From: an uncultured Candidatus Thioglobus sp.
GTDB taxonomy: Bacteria; Pseudomonadota; Gammaproteobacteria; PS1; Pseudothioglobaceae
Direction of reading: 5' to 3'
Assembly: GCA_900180385.1 (NCBI GenBank)
Contig: FXLX01000005.1
Coordinates: forward strand, 1 to 64,000
Length of the DNA stretch: 64,000 nucleotides
The stretch's first letter is position 1. Each line of letters starts with the position of its first letter. This document shows, in pieces, positions 32,267 to 41,743 of the stretch. The translations under genes were made by a program, and so were the position numbers. Under the pieces are notes generated by a model. The model searched no databases, was not told the DNA's origin, and worked only from the letters and a program-made list of their open reading frames with translations.

Positions 32267-33626
32267 GATATTTACGCACGATATAAAGCGAAATAATATT
32301 AAGCACTAAAGTAGTTAAAAACAATCCTAGTCCTAACGCAAATGCAGCCAGTGTTTTAGCACTATCAAATTCCTGATCGCCTGTTAACAAAGTAACCATT
32401 TGTACGGTTACAGTGGTGACAGCCTCTAGAGGGTTAAAGGTTAGGTTTGCTGAAAGTCCAGCCGCCATAACCACAATCATAGTCTCACCAATTGCTCGAG
32501 AAGCAGCCAATAGAACGCCACTGACAATACCTGGTAAAGCAGCTGGAATAATAACTTGTTTGATTGTTTCTGACTTGGTAGCGCCCATTGCATATGATCC
32601 ATCACGCATTGATTGTGGGACTGCTGAGATTACATCATCAGATAATGACGATACAAATGGAATAATCATGACACCCATAACAATGCCAGCTGCTAATGCG
32701 CTTTCAGATGATAGACTTAAATTGAACGATTCACCTAAATCACGAATAAAAGGCGCAACTGTTAATGCAGCAAAAAAGCCGTAAACAACAGTTGGAATGC
32801 CAGCCAACATCTCTAAAATTGGTTTAGCGAATGATCTAAAACTAGGGGATGAATACTCAGATAAGTATATAGCTGACATTAGCCCTAAAGGCACAGCAAT
32901 CACAAGCGCGATAAATGAAATAAGCAAAGTTCCCACAAACAATGGCAAGGCACCAAAACTTCCAGATCCACCTATTTGATCTTCACGAATGGCTTCTTGA
33001 GGACTCCAGTGAGTGCCAAATAGGAAATCAAAAACATTAACTGTTTTGAAAAAGATAATTGATTCAAATATTACTGAAAATATAATACCAATTGTTGTTA
33101 AAACAGCAATAGAGGCACAACCTATCATAGCCCAACGTATTAGTCTTTCAACCAAATTACGCGCTTTCATTTCTGGCTTGACAAATGACAACGCAACAAA
33201 CATACCAACAAATGCCAAAATAAAGACAATAGCTGATTTAATTGAGGTGCTAAATTCCGTTAACTCGTTATATCGGCTAACCGCTTGGCGTTTAACCTCA
33301 TCCTCTGCTATTAGACCAGAGTTGGATAAATTAATAATTTCATTAATAAACAACCCTATCTCATCAGTAGATAGCTGTTGCAAATGCATTGGCAGCTGAG
33401 TGACAATTGCAGAAATAATAAACGAAGACTCTAGCGCTGCCCAAAATAACAAAATCAATAGTGCAGGAACACTACTCCAAAATGCAATCAAATAGCCGTA
33501 ATACTGTGGCAATGAGTGTAGCTTTTGACTTCTCTCTTTAGACAGAGTGATTGATCGTTTTCGACCAATGAAGTATCCTAAAAGTAACAATGCTAAGAGT
33601 GCTGTAATAATTACACCAAAGCTCAT
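32250..33626 (-). CDS. pstC: Phosphate ABC transporter permease PstC
   Basis: 'GLMSAIYLSEYSSPSFRSFAKPILEMLAGIPTVVYGFFAALTVAP'. Confidence 0.95.
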   Translation of the reverse strand: MSFGVIITALLALLLLGYFIGRKRSITLSKERSQKLHSLPQYYGYLIAFWSSVPALLILLFWAALESSFIISAIVTQLPMHLQQLSTDEIGLFINEIINLSNSGLIAEDEVKRQAVSRYNELTEFSTSIKSAIVFILAFVGMFVALSFVKPEMKARNLVERLIRWAMIGCASIAVLTTIGIIFSVIFESIIFFKTVNVFDFLFGTHWSPQEAIREDQIGGSGSFGALPLFVGTLLISFIALVIAVPLGLMSAIYLSEYSSPSFRSFAKPILEMLAGIPTVVYGFFAALTVAPFIRDLGESFNLSLSSESALAAGIVMGVMIIPFVSSLSDDVISAVPQSMRDGSYAMGATKSETIKQVIIPAALPGIVSGVLLAASRAIGETMIVVMAAGLSANLTFNPLEAVTTVTVQMVTLLTGDQEFDSAKTLAAFALGLGLFLTTLVLNIISLYIVRKYREQYE

Positions 33627-33648
33627 ATTAATCCCCTAAATTGAAAAG

Positions 33649-33668
33649 CCACCATACAAATATGGTGG
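33649..33668 (-). other. Intercistronic stem-loop between pstS and pstC
   Basis: CCACCATA-CAAA-TATGGTGG. Confidence 0.6.
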
Positions 33669-33700
33669 TCAAATTGTACCAAAAAAAATGACAAAGCTTA

Positions 33701-34792
33701 TTACATCTTAAGCGGTGTAAGACCATTAGCCGAATCACTCATTTTTTGGCGAGCATCATCAGATAATGGAATTAAGCCTTTATCAGTTAAGTAACCGTCC
33801 TCTCCCCAAGCATCTTCACTGGTAAATTCAGCAATAAATTCTTTAATGCCTGGCACTTTTCCAACATGACTTTTCTTAACATAAAAGTACAAAGGTCTAG
33901 AAATTGGATATGAACCATCGGCAATTGCCTCAAAATCAATTTTAACACCATCAATAACAACACCTTTAACCACGTCACTATTTTGATCTAAAAAACTAAA
34001 CCCGAAAACACCTAGCGCCTTAGGATTCGCTCTTAATTTTTCAACAATAAGATTATCGTTCTCTCCTGCTTCAACATAAGAGCCGTCTTCGCGAATTGAA
34101 TGACAAATGGTTTTGTATTTTTTCTTTAATTGAGAGGCGAGAGACTTATCACCAGACTTTTTGGCTATTTTAGAGTCTTTTTTAATTTGCTTAATCCAGT
34201 CATAAGTAAAACACCCGCCTTGCAAGGCTAATTCTGCAAATGCATCGCGAGTACCTGATGTTGGTGGCGGTCCCAATACTTCAATTTTTGTATTAGGAAG
34301 TGCTGGATTAATATCATTCCACTTAGTATACGGGTTATCAATTAACTCTCCAGCTTGATTGCTTGGCACTTGTTTGGCTAATGCTAAAAATAACTCTCTA
34401 CGAGTTAAGTCAAAAGTTGGACCTTGTTTAGAATTGGCTATGGCAATTCCATCAAAACCAATCATCACTTCAACAATATCTTTAACACCATTCTTTTGAC
34501 ATTTATTATATTCACTAAGTTTAATTCTACGTGAAGCATTAGTAATATCTGGTGTGCTAATTCCATTGCCAGCACAAAATAATTTCATACCGCCACCAGA
34601 GCCTGTAGATTCAATTTTTGGCGTTTTACTGCCGGTTTTTTTACCAAAAGTTTCAGCAACCACAGTTGCAAAAGGATAGACAGTTGAAGAGCCAACCACA
34701 TCAATATAATCTCTTGCTACAACTGAATTAGAAATAGACATAATGGCACTAGAAGCAATAATTACAGCTGTAGATTTATAAATGTTTTTCAT
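33701..34792 (-). CDS. pstS: Phosphate ABC transporter substrate-binding protein
   Basis: Signal peptide; 'VVGSSTVYPFATVVAETFGKKTGSKTPKIESTGSGGGMKLFCAG'. Confidence 0.95.
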   Translation of the reverse strand: MKNIYKSTAVIIASSAIMSISNSVVARDYIDVVGSSTVYPFATVVAETFGKKTGSKTPKIESTGSGGGMKLFCAGNGISTPDITNASRRIKLSEYNKCQKNGVKDIVEVMIGFDGIAIANSKQGPTFDLTRRELFLALAKQVPSNQAGELIDNPYTKWNDINPALPNTKIEVLGPPPTSGTRDAFAELALQGGCFTYDWIKQIKKDSKIAKKSGDKSLASQLKKKYKTICHSIREDGSYVEAGENDNLIVEKLRANPKALGVFGFSFLDQNSDVVKGVVIDGVKIDFEAIADGSYPISRPLYFYVKKSHVGKVPGIKEFIAEFTSEDAWGEDGYLTDKGLIPLSDDARQKMSDSANGLTPLKM

Positions 34793-34840
34793 TTTTCTTT
34801 CCTTCTTTTTTATTAGATTCGAGCTCAGTTTAATAAATGA

Positions 34841-34860
34841 ATATGACAGAATTATGACAA
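34841..34860 (-). promoter_or_regulatory. Pho box (PhoB-binding site) upstream of pstS
   Basis: Minus strand TTGTCATAATTCTGTCATAT, two direct (C/T)TGTCAT repeats at 11-bp spacing, about 50 bp before pstS. Confidence 0.8.
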
Positions 34861-34972
34861 TAATATTTTTTACAGGTATTTAAATTTATGAAGCGACATC
34901 CATTATAGTTTAATCAAATAAACAGCATACTAATTGGAGGTTTAAGAGTGATTTGTATTATTTCCGAAATTT

Positions 34973-35953
34973 TTAACTAATCAATGCGTTAAATACAAAT
35001 CCACCAACAATGGCCATGATGAAGATAACGCTTAAAAAAGCCAATAATAACGGCCATTTAAAAATTTTCTTCAATAAAATCATTTCTGGTAAGCTTGCAC
35101 CACCACTACCAATCACCAAGGCCATCACTGCACCAATACTCACACCTTTAGCGATGAACGAGCCGATTAATGGAATAAGTGCGGTAACGCGAATATATAG
35201 CGGAATCCCCACCAATGCTGCCACTGGAATGGCAGCTGGATTATCCTTTCCAGCTACTTCAGTAAAAAAATCAGTTGGCACAAAGCCATGAACAACAGCG
35301 CCAATAATCATAGAAATAAACATGTACGGCATCATTACCTTAAAAAGCGACCAGCTCTCTACCCAGGCTAATTGATACAAGCTTGGTTGTTGTACTTTTT
35401 TAGTGCTACAACAACTTGATGCTGGTTCTTCATTTGACGAACAGCACGAAGTTGATTCATCACTTGGCGCGTCGCAAGTAGTTATACCAATTAGCTCTTG
35501 CTTGATGAAACGATCAAATTTAAAATATTGCAGTAACACGCCGGCGGCAATCGAAATACTTAAGGCTAATACTGCATAGATAATCGTAACCTGAACACCC
35601 AATACTGGAATAAATAAGATAATGACAATTGGATTAAGTAACGGCGAGGTAAATAAAAACGTCATTACTGGGCCAAATCCAGCACGAGCTTTGAGTAGAC
35701 CTATAAGCATTGGAATGGTTGAGCAGCTACAAAATGGGGTGATTGCACCTAAGCCTGCTGAAATTAAAAAACCTTTACCATTGCGCGCACCTAATAATTT
35801 CTGAATTTTCTCAGGTGATATTTTTTGATTAATTAAAGCGACAAAATAACTGATCGCAATAAATAAAAAGGTTAGCTCAACAAGTAAAGTAACAAAAGCC
35901 TCGCCTGTGTCCAGTAGCTTTTGTTGAGTTTCTATTGAAAAATATTTATCCAT
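34973..35953 (-). CDS. Permease, ArsP/UPF0718-like
   Basis: 'GAITPFCSCSTIPMLIGLLKARAGFGPVMTFLFTSPLLNPIV' and a second permease half; Cys-rich loop between them. Confidence 0.85.
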   Translation of the reverse strand: MDKYFSIETQQKLLDTGEAFVTLLVELTFLFIAISYFVALINQKISPEKIQKLLGARNGKGFLISAGLGAITPFCSCSTIPMLIGLLKARAGFGPVMTFLFTSPLLNPIVIILFIPVLGVQVTIIYAVLALSISIAAGVLLQYFKFDRFIKQELIGITTCDAPSDESTSCCSSNEEPASSCCSTKKVQQPSLYQLAWVESWSLFKVMMPYMFISMIIGAVVHGFVPTDFFTEVAGKDNPAAIPVAALVGIPLYIRVTALIPLIGSFIAKGVSIGAVMALVIGSGGASLPEMILLKKIFKWPLLLAFLSVIFIMAIVGGFVFNALIS

Positions 35954-35959
35954 TAGGGC

Positions 35960-37381
35960 TTAGAATGGAAATTTATTGCCAACACCCATGCCAGGTAGTT
36001 TCATTTTTGACATATCAGGCATTCCAGCTGGCATATCTCCACCTTGTATACCTGCCATTTTAGCCATCATTTTTTGCATCTTACCGCCACTCATTTTTTT
36101 CATTTGTTTTTGCATTTTTTCAAATTGCTTGAGTAACTTATTAACATCTTGTGGCGAAGTGCCAGAACCATTTGCAATACGATTTTTTCGAGAGCCTTTA
36201 ATCAGCTTGGTATGAGAACGCTCTTTTGGGGTCATTGAATTAATAATGGCCACCATACGTTTAGTATCAACACCACCCATCATTTGATTTTTAACACTTT
36301 GTGGGATTTGACCCATGCCTGGCATCTTGTCCATCAATGCTTCCATACCACCCATCTGCTCCATTTGCAACAACTGATCGCGCATATCATCTAAATCAAA
36401 CTGACCTTTGGCCATTTTTTTAACCGATTTTTCAGCTTTTTTATGGTCAACTTTTCTAGAGATTTCTTCCACTAAAGACAAGACATCACCCATACCAAGT
36501 AGGCGTGAAACCACCCGATCTGGATGGAATGGCTCTAGCGCATCAATCTTCTCACCAACACCTAAAAACTTAATCGATTTACCGGTAATATAACGAACAG
36601 AAAGTGCTGCACCACCTCGTGCATCGCCATCTGTTTTGGTTAGAATAATGCCTGTTAATGGCAATGCATCAGCAAAGGCTTTGGCAGTATGTGCTGCATC
36701 CTGACCGGTCATAGAATCTACAACAAACAAGGTTTCAATCGGATTAACTTTTTGCTGTAGTGTTTGAATCTCACTCATCATTTCTTCATCTACATGAAGA
36801 CGACCAGCGGTGTCAACTAACAGTACATCGTAAAATTTTTGCTGCGCATATTTTTTTGCATCAGCAACAATTTTTTCAGGTTTTTGACTGATATCTGACG
36901 CAAAAAAATCAACCTCAACTTGCTTAGCCAGTACTTCTAATTGTGCAATAGCGGCCGGTCGATACACATCGGCACTTACCACCAAGACTTTCTTATTTTC
37001 ACGCTCTTTTAAATACAGTGCTAGTTTGGCAATTGAAGTTGTTTTACCTGCGCCTTGCAAACCCGCTACCATTACTACCGCAGGGGCTTGCGTTTTGAGA
37101 TCCAGGGTTTTATTCTCACCACCAATGATATCGGTTAGCTCTGTTTCAACCAGCTTGATAAATGCTTGTGAAGGGCTGAGACCTTCGCCAACTTTAAGTC
37201 CAAGTGCTTTTTCTTGTACACGATCTAAAAAAGCCTTGATAACTTCAAGTGCAACATCCGCCTCTAATAAAGCACGTCGAACCTCACGAATAGCTTCCTT
37301 AATATTAGATTCGGAAAGCTTGCTTTTTCCTTGCAAGGCTTTAAAGCTATTAGATAGACGGTCAGTTAAATTATCAAACAT
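35960..37381 (-). CDS. ffh: Signal recognition particle protein
   Basis: NG domain 'GLQGAGKTTSIAKLALYLK' and Met-rich M domain. Confidence 0.98.
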   Translation of the reverse strand: MFDNLTDRLSNSFKALQGKSKLSESNIKEAIREVRRALLEADVALEVIKAFLDRVQEKALGLKVGEGLSPSQAFIKLVETELTDIIGGENKTLDLKTQAPAVVMVAGLQGAGKTTSIAKLALYLKERENKKVLVVSADVYRPAAIAQLEVLAKQVEVDFFASDISQKPEKIVADAKKYAQQKFYDVLLVDTAGRLHVDEEMMSEIQTLQQKVNPIETLFVVDSMTGQDAAHTAKAFADALPLTGIILTKTDGDARGGAALSVRYITGKSIKFLGVGEKIDALEPFHPDRVVSRLLGMGDVLSLVEEISRKVDHKKAEKSVKKMAKGQFDLDDMRDQLLQMEQMGGMEALMDKMPGMGQIPQSVKNQMMGGVDTKRMVAIINSMTPKERSHTKLIKGSRKNRIANGSGTSPQDVNKLLKQFEKMQKQMKKMSGGKMQKMMAKMAGIQGGDMPAGMPDMSKMKLPGMGVGNKFPF

Positions 37382-37434
37382 AATTCTATTATTGAATCAA
37401 AGTATCGTATTATAGTACCTTGTATTAATTCAGC

Positions 37435-38229
37435 GTGCTAATTATGTTTTTATCTTATTTTTCAATTTCAGCTTATTTAACTGCAGCCTTATTGCTGATG
37501 CGTTTTTTTAGTAAAAATGAACTCAAGCATCCACATCAGCAAACAACCTCACTATTGATTAGTTTTGCTATTATTGCGCAAACTCTAACCTTTACTGATT
37601 TTTGGACGACAAATGGCATTGTATTTGGTCTAGCAAACAGCGCCTCATTTATTGCTTGGTTGATTGCTATTTTATTATTTTTATCTTCAATTTCTAAGCC
37701 AGTACATGCGCTTGGTATTTTGGTTTACCCATTAGCCGCCATTTCTCTAAGTTTTGGCATTTTATTTCCGGATACTAGCGATAAAATCATTCCACTAAGT
37801 ATTGCTTCGCATGTATTTTTATCAATCACCGCCTATGCCTTATTAGCGCTGGCTGTATGCCAATCAGTGCTATTAAAGATTCAGGAAAATCATTTACATG
37901 CACACAAGATTAACGCCTTTATCAATAAATTGCCGCCATTACAAACCATGGAAAAATTGTTGTTTCAAAGTTTAAGAATTGGTTTTTACCTACTAACCTT
38001 ATCTCTCATCACTGGCTTTATTTTTATTGATGATTTTTTTGCTCAACAGCTAATGCATAAAACAGTATTGTCAATTATTGCTTGGATGATTTTCGCAACC
38101 TTAATTACTGGACGCAAGTTATTTGGCTGGCGCGGCAAGCAAGCAATTACCGTGACTCAGGTTGGCTTTGGAATTTTAGTGGTAGCTTATTATGGCTCTA
38201 AGTTTGTCTTAGAACGCCTACTATCTTAA
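37435..38229 (+). CDS. Cytochrome c assembly (CcsA/YpjD-like) inner membrane protein
   Basis: Eight or so TM segments; next to ffh, a conserved neighbourhood. Confidence 0.78.
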   Translation: MLIMFLSYFSISAYLTAALLLMRFFSKNELKHPHQQTTSLLISFAIIAQTLTFTDFWTTNGIVFGLANSASFIAWLIAILLFLSSISKPVHALGILVYPLAAISLSFGILFPDTSDKIIPLSIASHVFLSITAYALLALAVCQSVLLKIQENHLHAHKINAFINKLPPLQTMEKLLFQSLRIGFYLLTLSLITGFIFIDDFFAQQLMHKTVLSIIAWMIFATLITGRKLFGWRGKQAITVTQVGFGILVVAYYGSKFVLERLLS

Positions 38230-38276
38230 ATCAATAGGCGTTAGTTTTTTTGTTAAGATCAAAATAAATACGCTTA

Positions 38277-40064
38277 TTAGTCGATATGCAGGACGGCTAA
38301 GAAAGCCTCCTGCGGTATATCCACCCTTCCTACACTACGCATACGCTTTTTACCTTTTTTCTGCTTATCAAGCAATTTACGCTTACGAGAGACATCACCA
38401 CCATAACATTTGGCCGTTACATTTTTTCTCAGAGCCTTAACATTGGCACGAGAAATAATTTTAACACCGATGCAGGCTTGAATAGAGACGTCAAACATCT
38501 GACGTGGGATTAATTCTTTCATTTTCTCAGCGATTTCCCTGCCTTTTCGAACCGAATCATCACGATGAATAATCAATGCCAATGCATCAACTGGCTCTTG
38601 ATTAATCATGATATCTAGACGAATTAGATCAGACTCTTGATAGCGTGCAAATTTATAATCCATCGAGGCAAAGCCACGAGAAACCGACTTAAGTCGATCA
38701 AAGAAATCCAACACGACTTCGTTGAGTGGTAATTCATAAACTAATTGAACTTGTCTACCCATATAAGTAAGTGATTTTTGTACGCCACGCTTTTCAACAC
38801 AAAGGCTAATTACATTGCCCACATACTCATCTGTTACTAAAATATTGGCGGTGATAATCGGCTCTCTAAACTCAGCAATAGATTGATTTGTCGGCATTTT
38901 TGAAGGGCTGTCAACATGATGAAAATTACCCTTAGTGTCCAAAATTTCATAAATAACAGTAGGCGCTGTGGTGATCAAATCAAGATCATATTCACGCTCT
39001 AAGCGCTCTTGAACAATTTCCATGTGCAATAAGCCCAAGAAGCCAATACGGAAGCCAAAACCAAGTGCATCAGAATTTTCTGGCTCATATTGTAAGGCTG
39101 AATCATTCAAACGTAACTTAGCTAGCGCATCACGAAATTTTTCATAATCCTCGCCAGAGATAGGGAAGATACCTGCAAATACACGTGGCTGAACTGGCTT
39201 AAAACCCTCTAAAGGCTCAGTGACAGAATTCTTGGCACCAGTAATAGTGTCACCTACTGGGGCGCCATCAATATTTTTAATATTAGCAATTAAAAAGCCA
39301 ACTTCTCCAGCCTTAAGGCTTTCAGTTTTAACCCTCTTGGGAGTAAATACACCCACTTCATCAACTGAATGCTCATTACCATTAGAGAAAATTTTAATCT
39401 TTGTTTTTGCTTTAATTTCACCATCAATCACTCGAACAAGTGACACCACGCCTAAATAGTTATCAAACCAAGAATCAATAATAAGTGCCTTGATAGGTGC
39501 ATCAATTTCACCCTCTGGCGCAGGAATCTTCTCAACAATTTGTTCAAGAATATCTTGAATACCAATGCCAGACTTGGCACTAGCATGTACCGCATCCATC
39601 GCCTCAATACCAATCACATCCTCAATCTCTTCAATAACGCGATTTGGATCTGCAGCAGGCAAATCAATTTTATTTAAAACCGACACCACCTCTAAACCTT
39701 GGTCAAGTGCCGTATAACAATTAGCAACTGTCTGAGCCTCAACACCTTGCGATGCATCCACAATTAATAAAGCACCTTCACAAGCTGATAATGAACGCGA
39801 TACCTCATAAGAAAAATCCACATGGCCTGGGGTATCAATAAAGTTCAAATGGTAAGTTTCGCCATTATTTGCCTTATAATCCAAAGAAACACTCTGAGAT
39901 TTAATAGTAATACCGCGCTCTTTTTCAATATCCATTGAATCCAACACTTGTGCTGACATTTCACGATCACTCAAGCCACCACAAAACTGAATAAAACGAT
40001 CGGCAATGGTAGATTTACCATGATCAATATGGGCAATGATTGAAAAATTACGAATGTTCTTCAT
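38277..40064 (-). CDS. lepA: Elongation factor 4
   Basis: '[22 protein letters not shown]', LepA C-terminal domain '[23 protein letters not shown]'. Confidence 0.98.
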   Translation of the reverse strand: MKNIRNFSIIAHIDHGKSTIADRFIQFCGGLSDREMSAQVLDSMDIEKERGITIKSQSVSLDYKANNGETYHLNFIDTPGHVDFSYEVSRSLSACEGALLIVDASQGVEAQTVANCYTALDQGLEVVSVLNKIDLPAADPNRVIEEIEDVIGIEAMDAVHASAKSGIGIQDILEQIVEKIPAPEGEIDAPIKALIIDSWFDNYLGVVSLVRVIDGEIKAKTKIKIFSNGNEHSVDEVGVFTPKRVKTESLKAGEVGFLIANIKNIDGAPVGDTITGAKNSVTEPLEGFKPVQPRVFAGIFPISGEDYEKFRDALAKLRLNDSALQYEPENSDALGFGFRIGFLGLLHMEIVQERLEREYDLDLITTAPTVIYEILDTKGNFHHVDSPSKMPTNQSIAEFREPIITANILVTDEYVGNVISLCVEKRGVQKSLTYMGRQVQLVYELPLNEVVLDFFDRLKSVSRGFASMDYKFARYQESDLIRLDIMINQEPVDALALIIHRDDSVRKGREIAEKMKELIPRQMFDVSIQACIGVKIISRANVKALRKNVTAKCYGGDVSRKRKLLDKQKKGKKRMRSVGRVDIPQEAFLAVLHID

Positions 40065-40110
40065 GGTGGTGATAAAATTAAGGTTTTTTAAACAACTCAT
40101 TATACAAGCA

Positions 40111-40560
40111 ATGAATAAAGTTCAACTCATTACCTGCGCCGCAACGAGTAATTTAGACGTAGCTATTCCTGATAGTAAAAGTCGTAATATCGTTTTATAT
40201 TTCTACCCTAAAGATGCAACACCTGGCTGCACCACAGAAGGGCAAGATTTTAGAGATAATCACCAAGCATTTGTTGATGCCAACTGCGTTGTTTATGGCG
40301 TGTCAAAAGATACTCTAGCTAAACATGAAAAATTTAAAGCCAAGCAAGAATTTCCGTTCGAACTAATCTCTGATGAAGAGGGTAAACTCTGCGAACTATT
40401 CGGCGTATGGCAATTAAAAAAATTCATGGGTAGAGAATACATGGGCATTGTTCGTTCAACCTTTATCATTAGCCCAGAAGGTGATATTCTTAAATCTTGG
40501 GATAAGGTTAGAGTTAAGGCTCATGTGAATGAGGTGTTAGAAGCTGTTCAGTCTCTATGA
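40111..40560 (+). CDS. bcp: Thioredoxin-dependent peroxiredoxin (BCP/PrxQ type)
   Basis: '[20 protein letters not shown]', '[24 protein letters not shown]'. Confidence 0.88.
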   Translation: MNKVQLITCAATSNLDVAIPDSKSRNIVLYFYPKDATPGCTTEGQDFRDNHQAFVDANCVVYGVSKDTLAKHEKFKAKQEFPFELISDEEGKLCELFGVWQLKKFMGREYMGIVRSTFIISPEGDILKSWDKVRVKAHVNEVLEAVQSL

Positions 40561-40595
40561 TAAAATAAACCTTTAATAATTTAACCATCGTCGCC

Positions 40596-41045
40596 ATGAA
40601 TAAAGCTCAACCAACCAACTGTAACGCTACAAGTAATGTAAGTGCCAGCATTCCTGATGCAGAGGGACGCAATATCGTTCTGTATTTTTATCCTAAAGAT
40701 GCAACCTCGGGCTGTACACTTGAAGGGCAAGATTTTAGAGATAATTACCAAGCGTTTGTCGATGCTAATGCAGTTATTTACGGTGTTTCAAAAGATAGCA
40801 TAGAAAGTCATGAAAAATTCAAAGCCAAACAAGAATTTCCATTCGAGTTAATTTCTGATGAAGATGGAGCCTTATGTGAAGCGTTTGGTGCGTGGCAATT
40901 AAAATCTAAAAATGGTGAAGAGAAAATAGGCATTGTGCGTTCTACCTTTATCATTGGCACAAATGGCAACATCTTAAAATCTTGGGATAAAGTTGCCGTT
41001 GGTGGCCATGTTGATGAAGTGCTAAAAGTGGTGAAATCATTATGA
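40596..41045 (+). CDS. Peroxiredoxin (BCP/PrxQ type), tandem paralogue
   Basis: '[20 protein letters not shown]'; extensive identity with the preceding gene. Confidence 0.86.
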   Translation: MNKAQPTNCNATSNVSASIPDAEGRNIVLYFYPKDATSGCTLEGQDFRDNYQAFVDANAVIYGVSKDSIESHEKFKAKQEFPFELISDEDGALCEAFGAWQLKSKNGEEKIGIVRSTFIIGTNGNILKSWDKVAVGGHVDEVLKVVKSL

Positions 41046-41743
41046 GTAATGTAGATTACGATGAAGTTAATAAATTTGCCGCACTAGCATCACGCTGGTG
41101 GGACAAGAATTCTGAATTTAAAGCCCTTCACGACATTAACCCATTGCGCCTAAATTACATTAAAGAGCGTTGTGGCAATTCATTAAACGGCAAAAACATT
41201 CTAGATGTTGGTTGTGGTGGCGGAATTCTAAGCGAGGCAATGGCTAGTGAAGGTGCAAATGTAACGGGCATAGATATGTCAGAAGCGGGCTTAGAAGTGG
41301 CTAAGCTCCACCTGCTTGAATCTGGACAGAAAGTCGATTATCAAAAGATTCCAGTTGAAGAACTTGCCAAAACTCATGCGGGAAAATTTGATGTAGTGAC
41401 TTGCTTGGAAATGCTTGAACACGTGCCAGATCCAAGCTCTATTATCAAAGCTTGTGCAACATTAGTAAAGCCAGACGGACAAGTGTTTTTATCCACTATT
41501 AATCGCAATACAAAATCTTACTTGTTTGCCATTATTGGTGCTGAGTATATTTTAAAATTACTACCTCAAGGCACTCACGATTGGGATAAATTTATCCAAC
41601 CAAATGAAATGGATGAATGGTCAAGAAGCTCAGGACTATCGCTAAAAGGCATGATTGGCATGACTTACAATCCTTTTACAAAAGTCTATAAATTAGAAGA
41701 TGATGTTAGCGTTAACTATTTATGTCACTATATTAAAAGTTAG
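41042..41743 (+). CDS. ubiG: Bifunctional 3-demethylubiquinol 3-O-methyltransferase/2-polyprenyl-6-hydroxyphenol methylase
   Basis: '[34 protein letters not shown]', '[16 protein letters not shown]'. Confidence 0.96.
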   Translation: MSNVDYDEVNKFAALASRWWDKNSEFKALHDINPLRLNYIKERCGNSLNGKNILDVGCGGGILSEAMASEGANVTGIDMSEAGLEVAKLHLLESGQKVDYQKIPVEELAKTHAGKFDVVTCLEMLEHVPDPSSIIKACATLVKPDGQVFLSTINRNTKSYLFAIIGAEYILKLLPQGTHDWDKFIQPNEMDEWSRSSGLSLKGMIGMTYNPFTKVYKLEDDVSVNYLCHYIKS

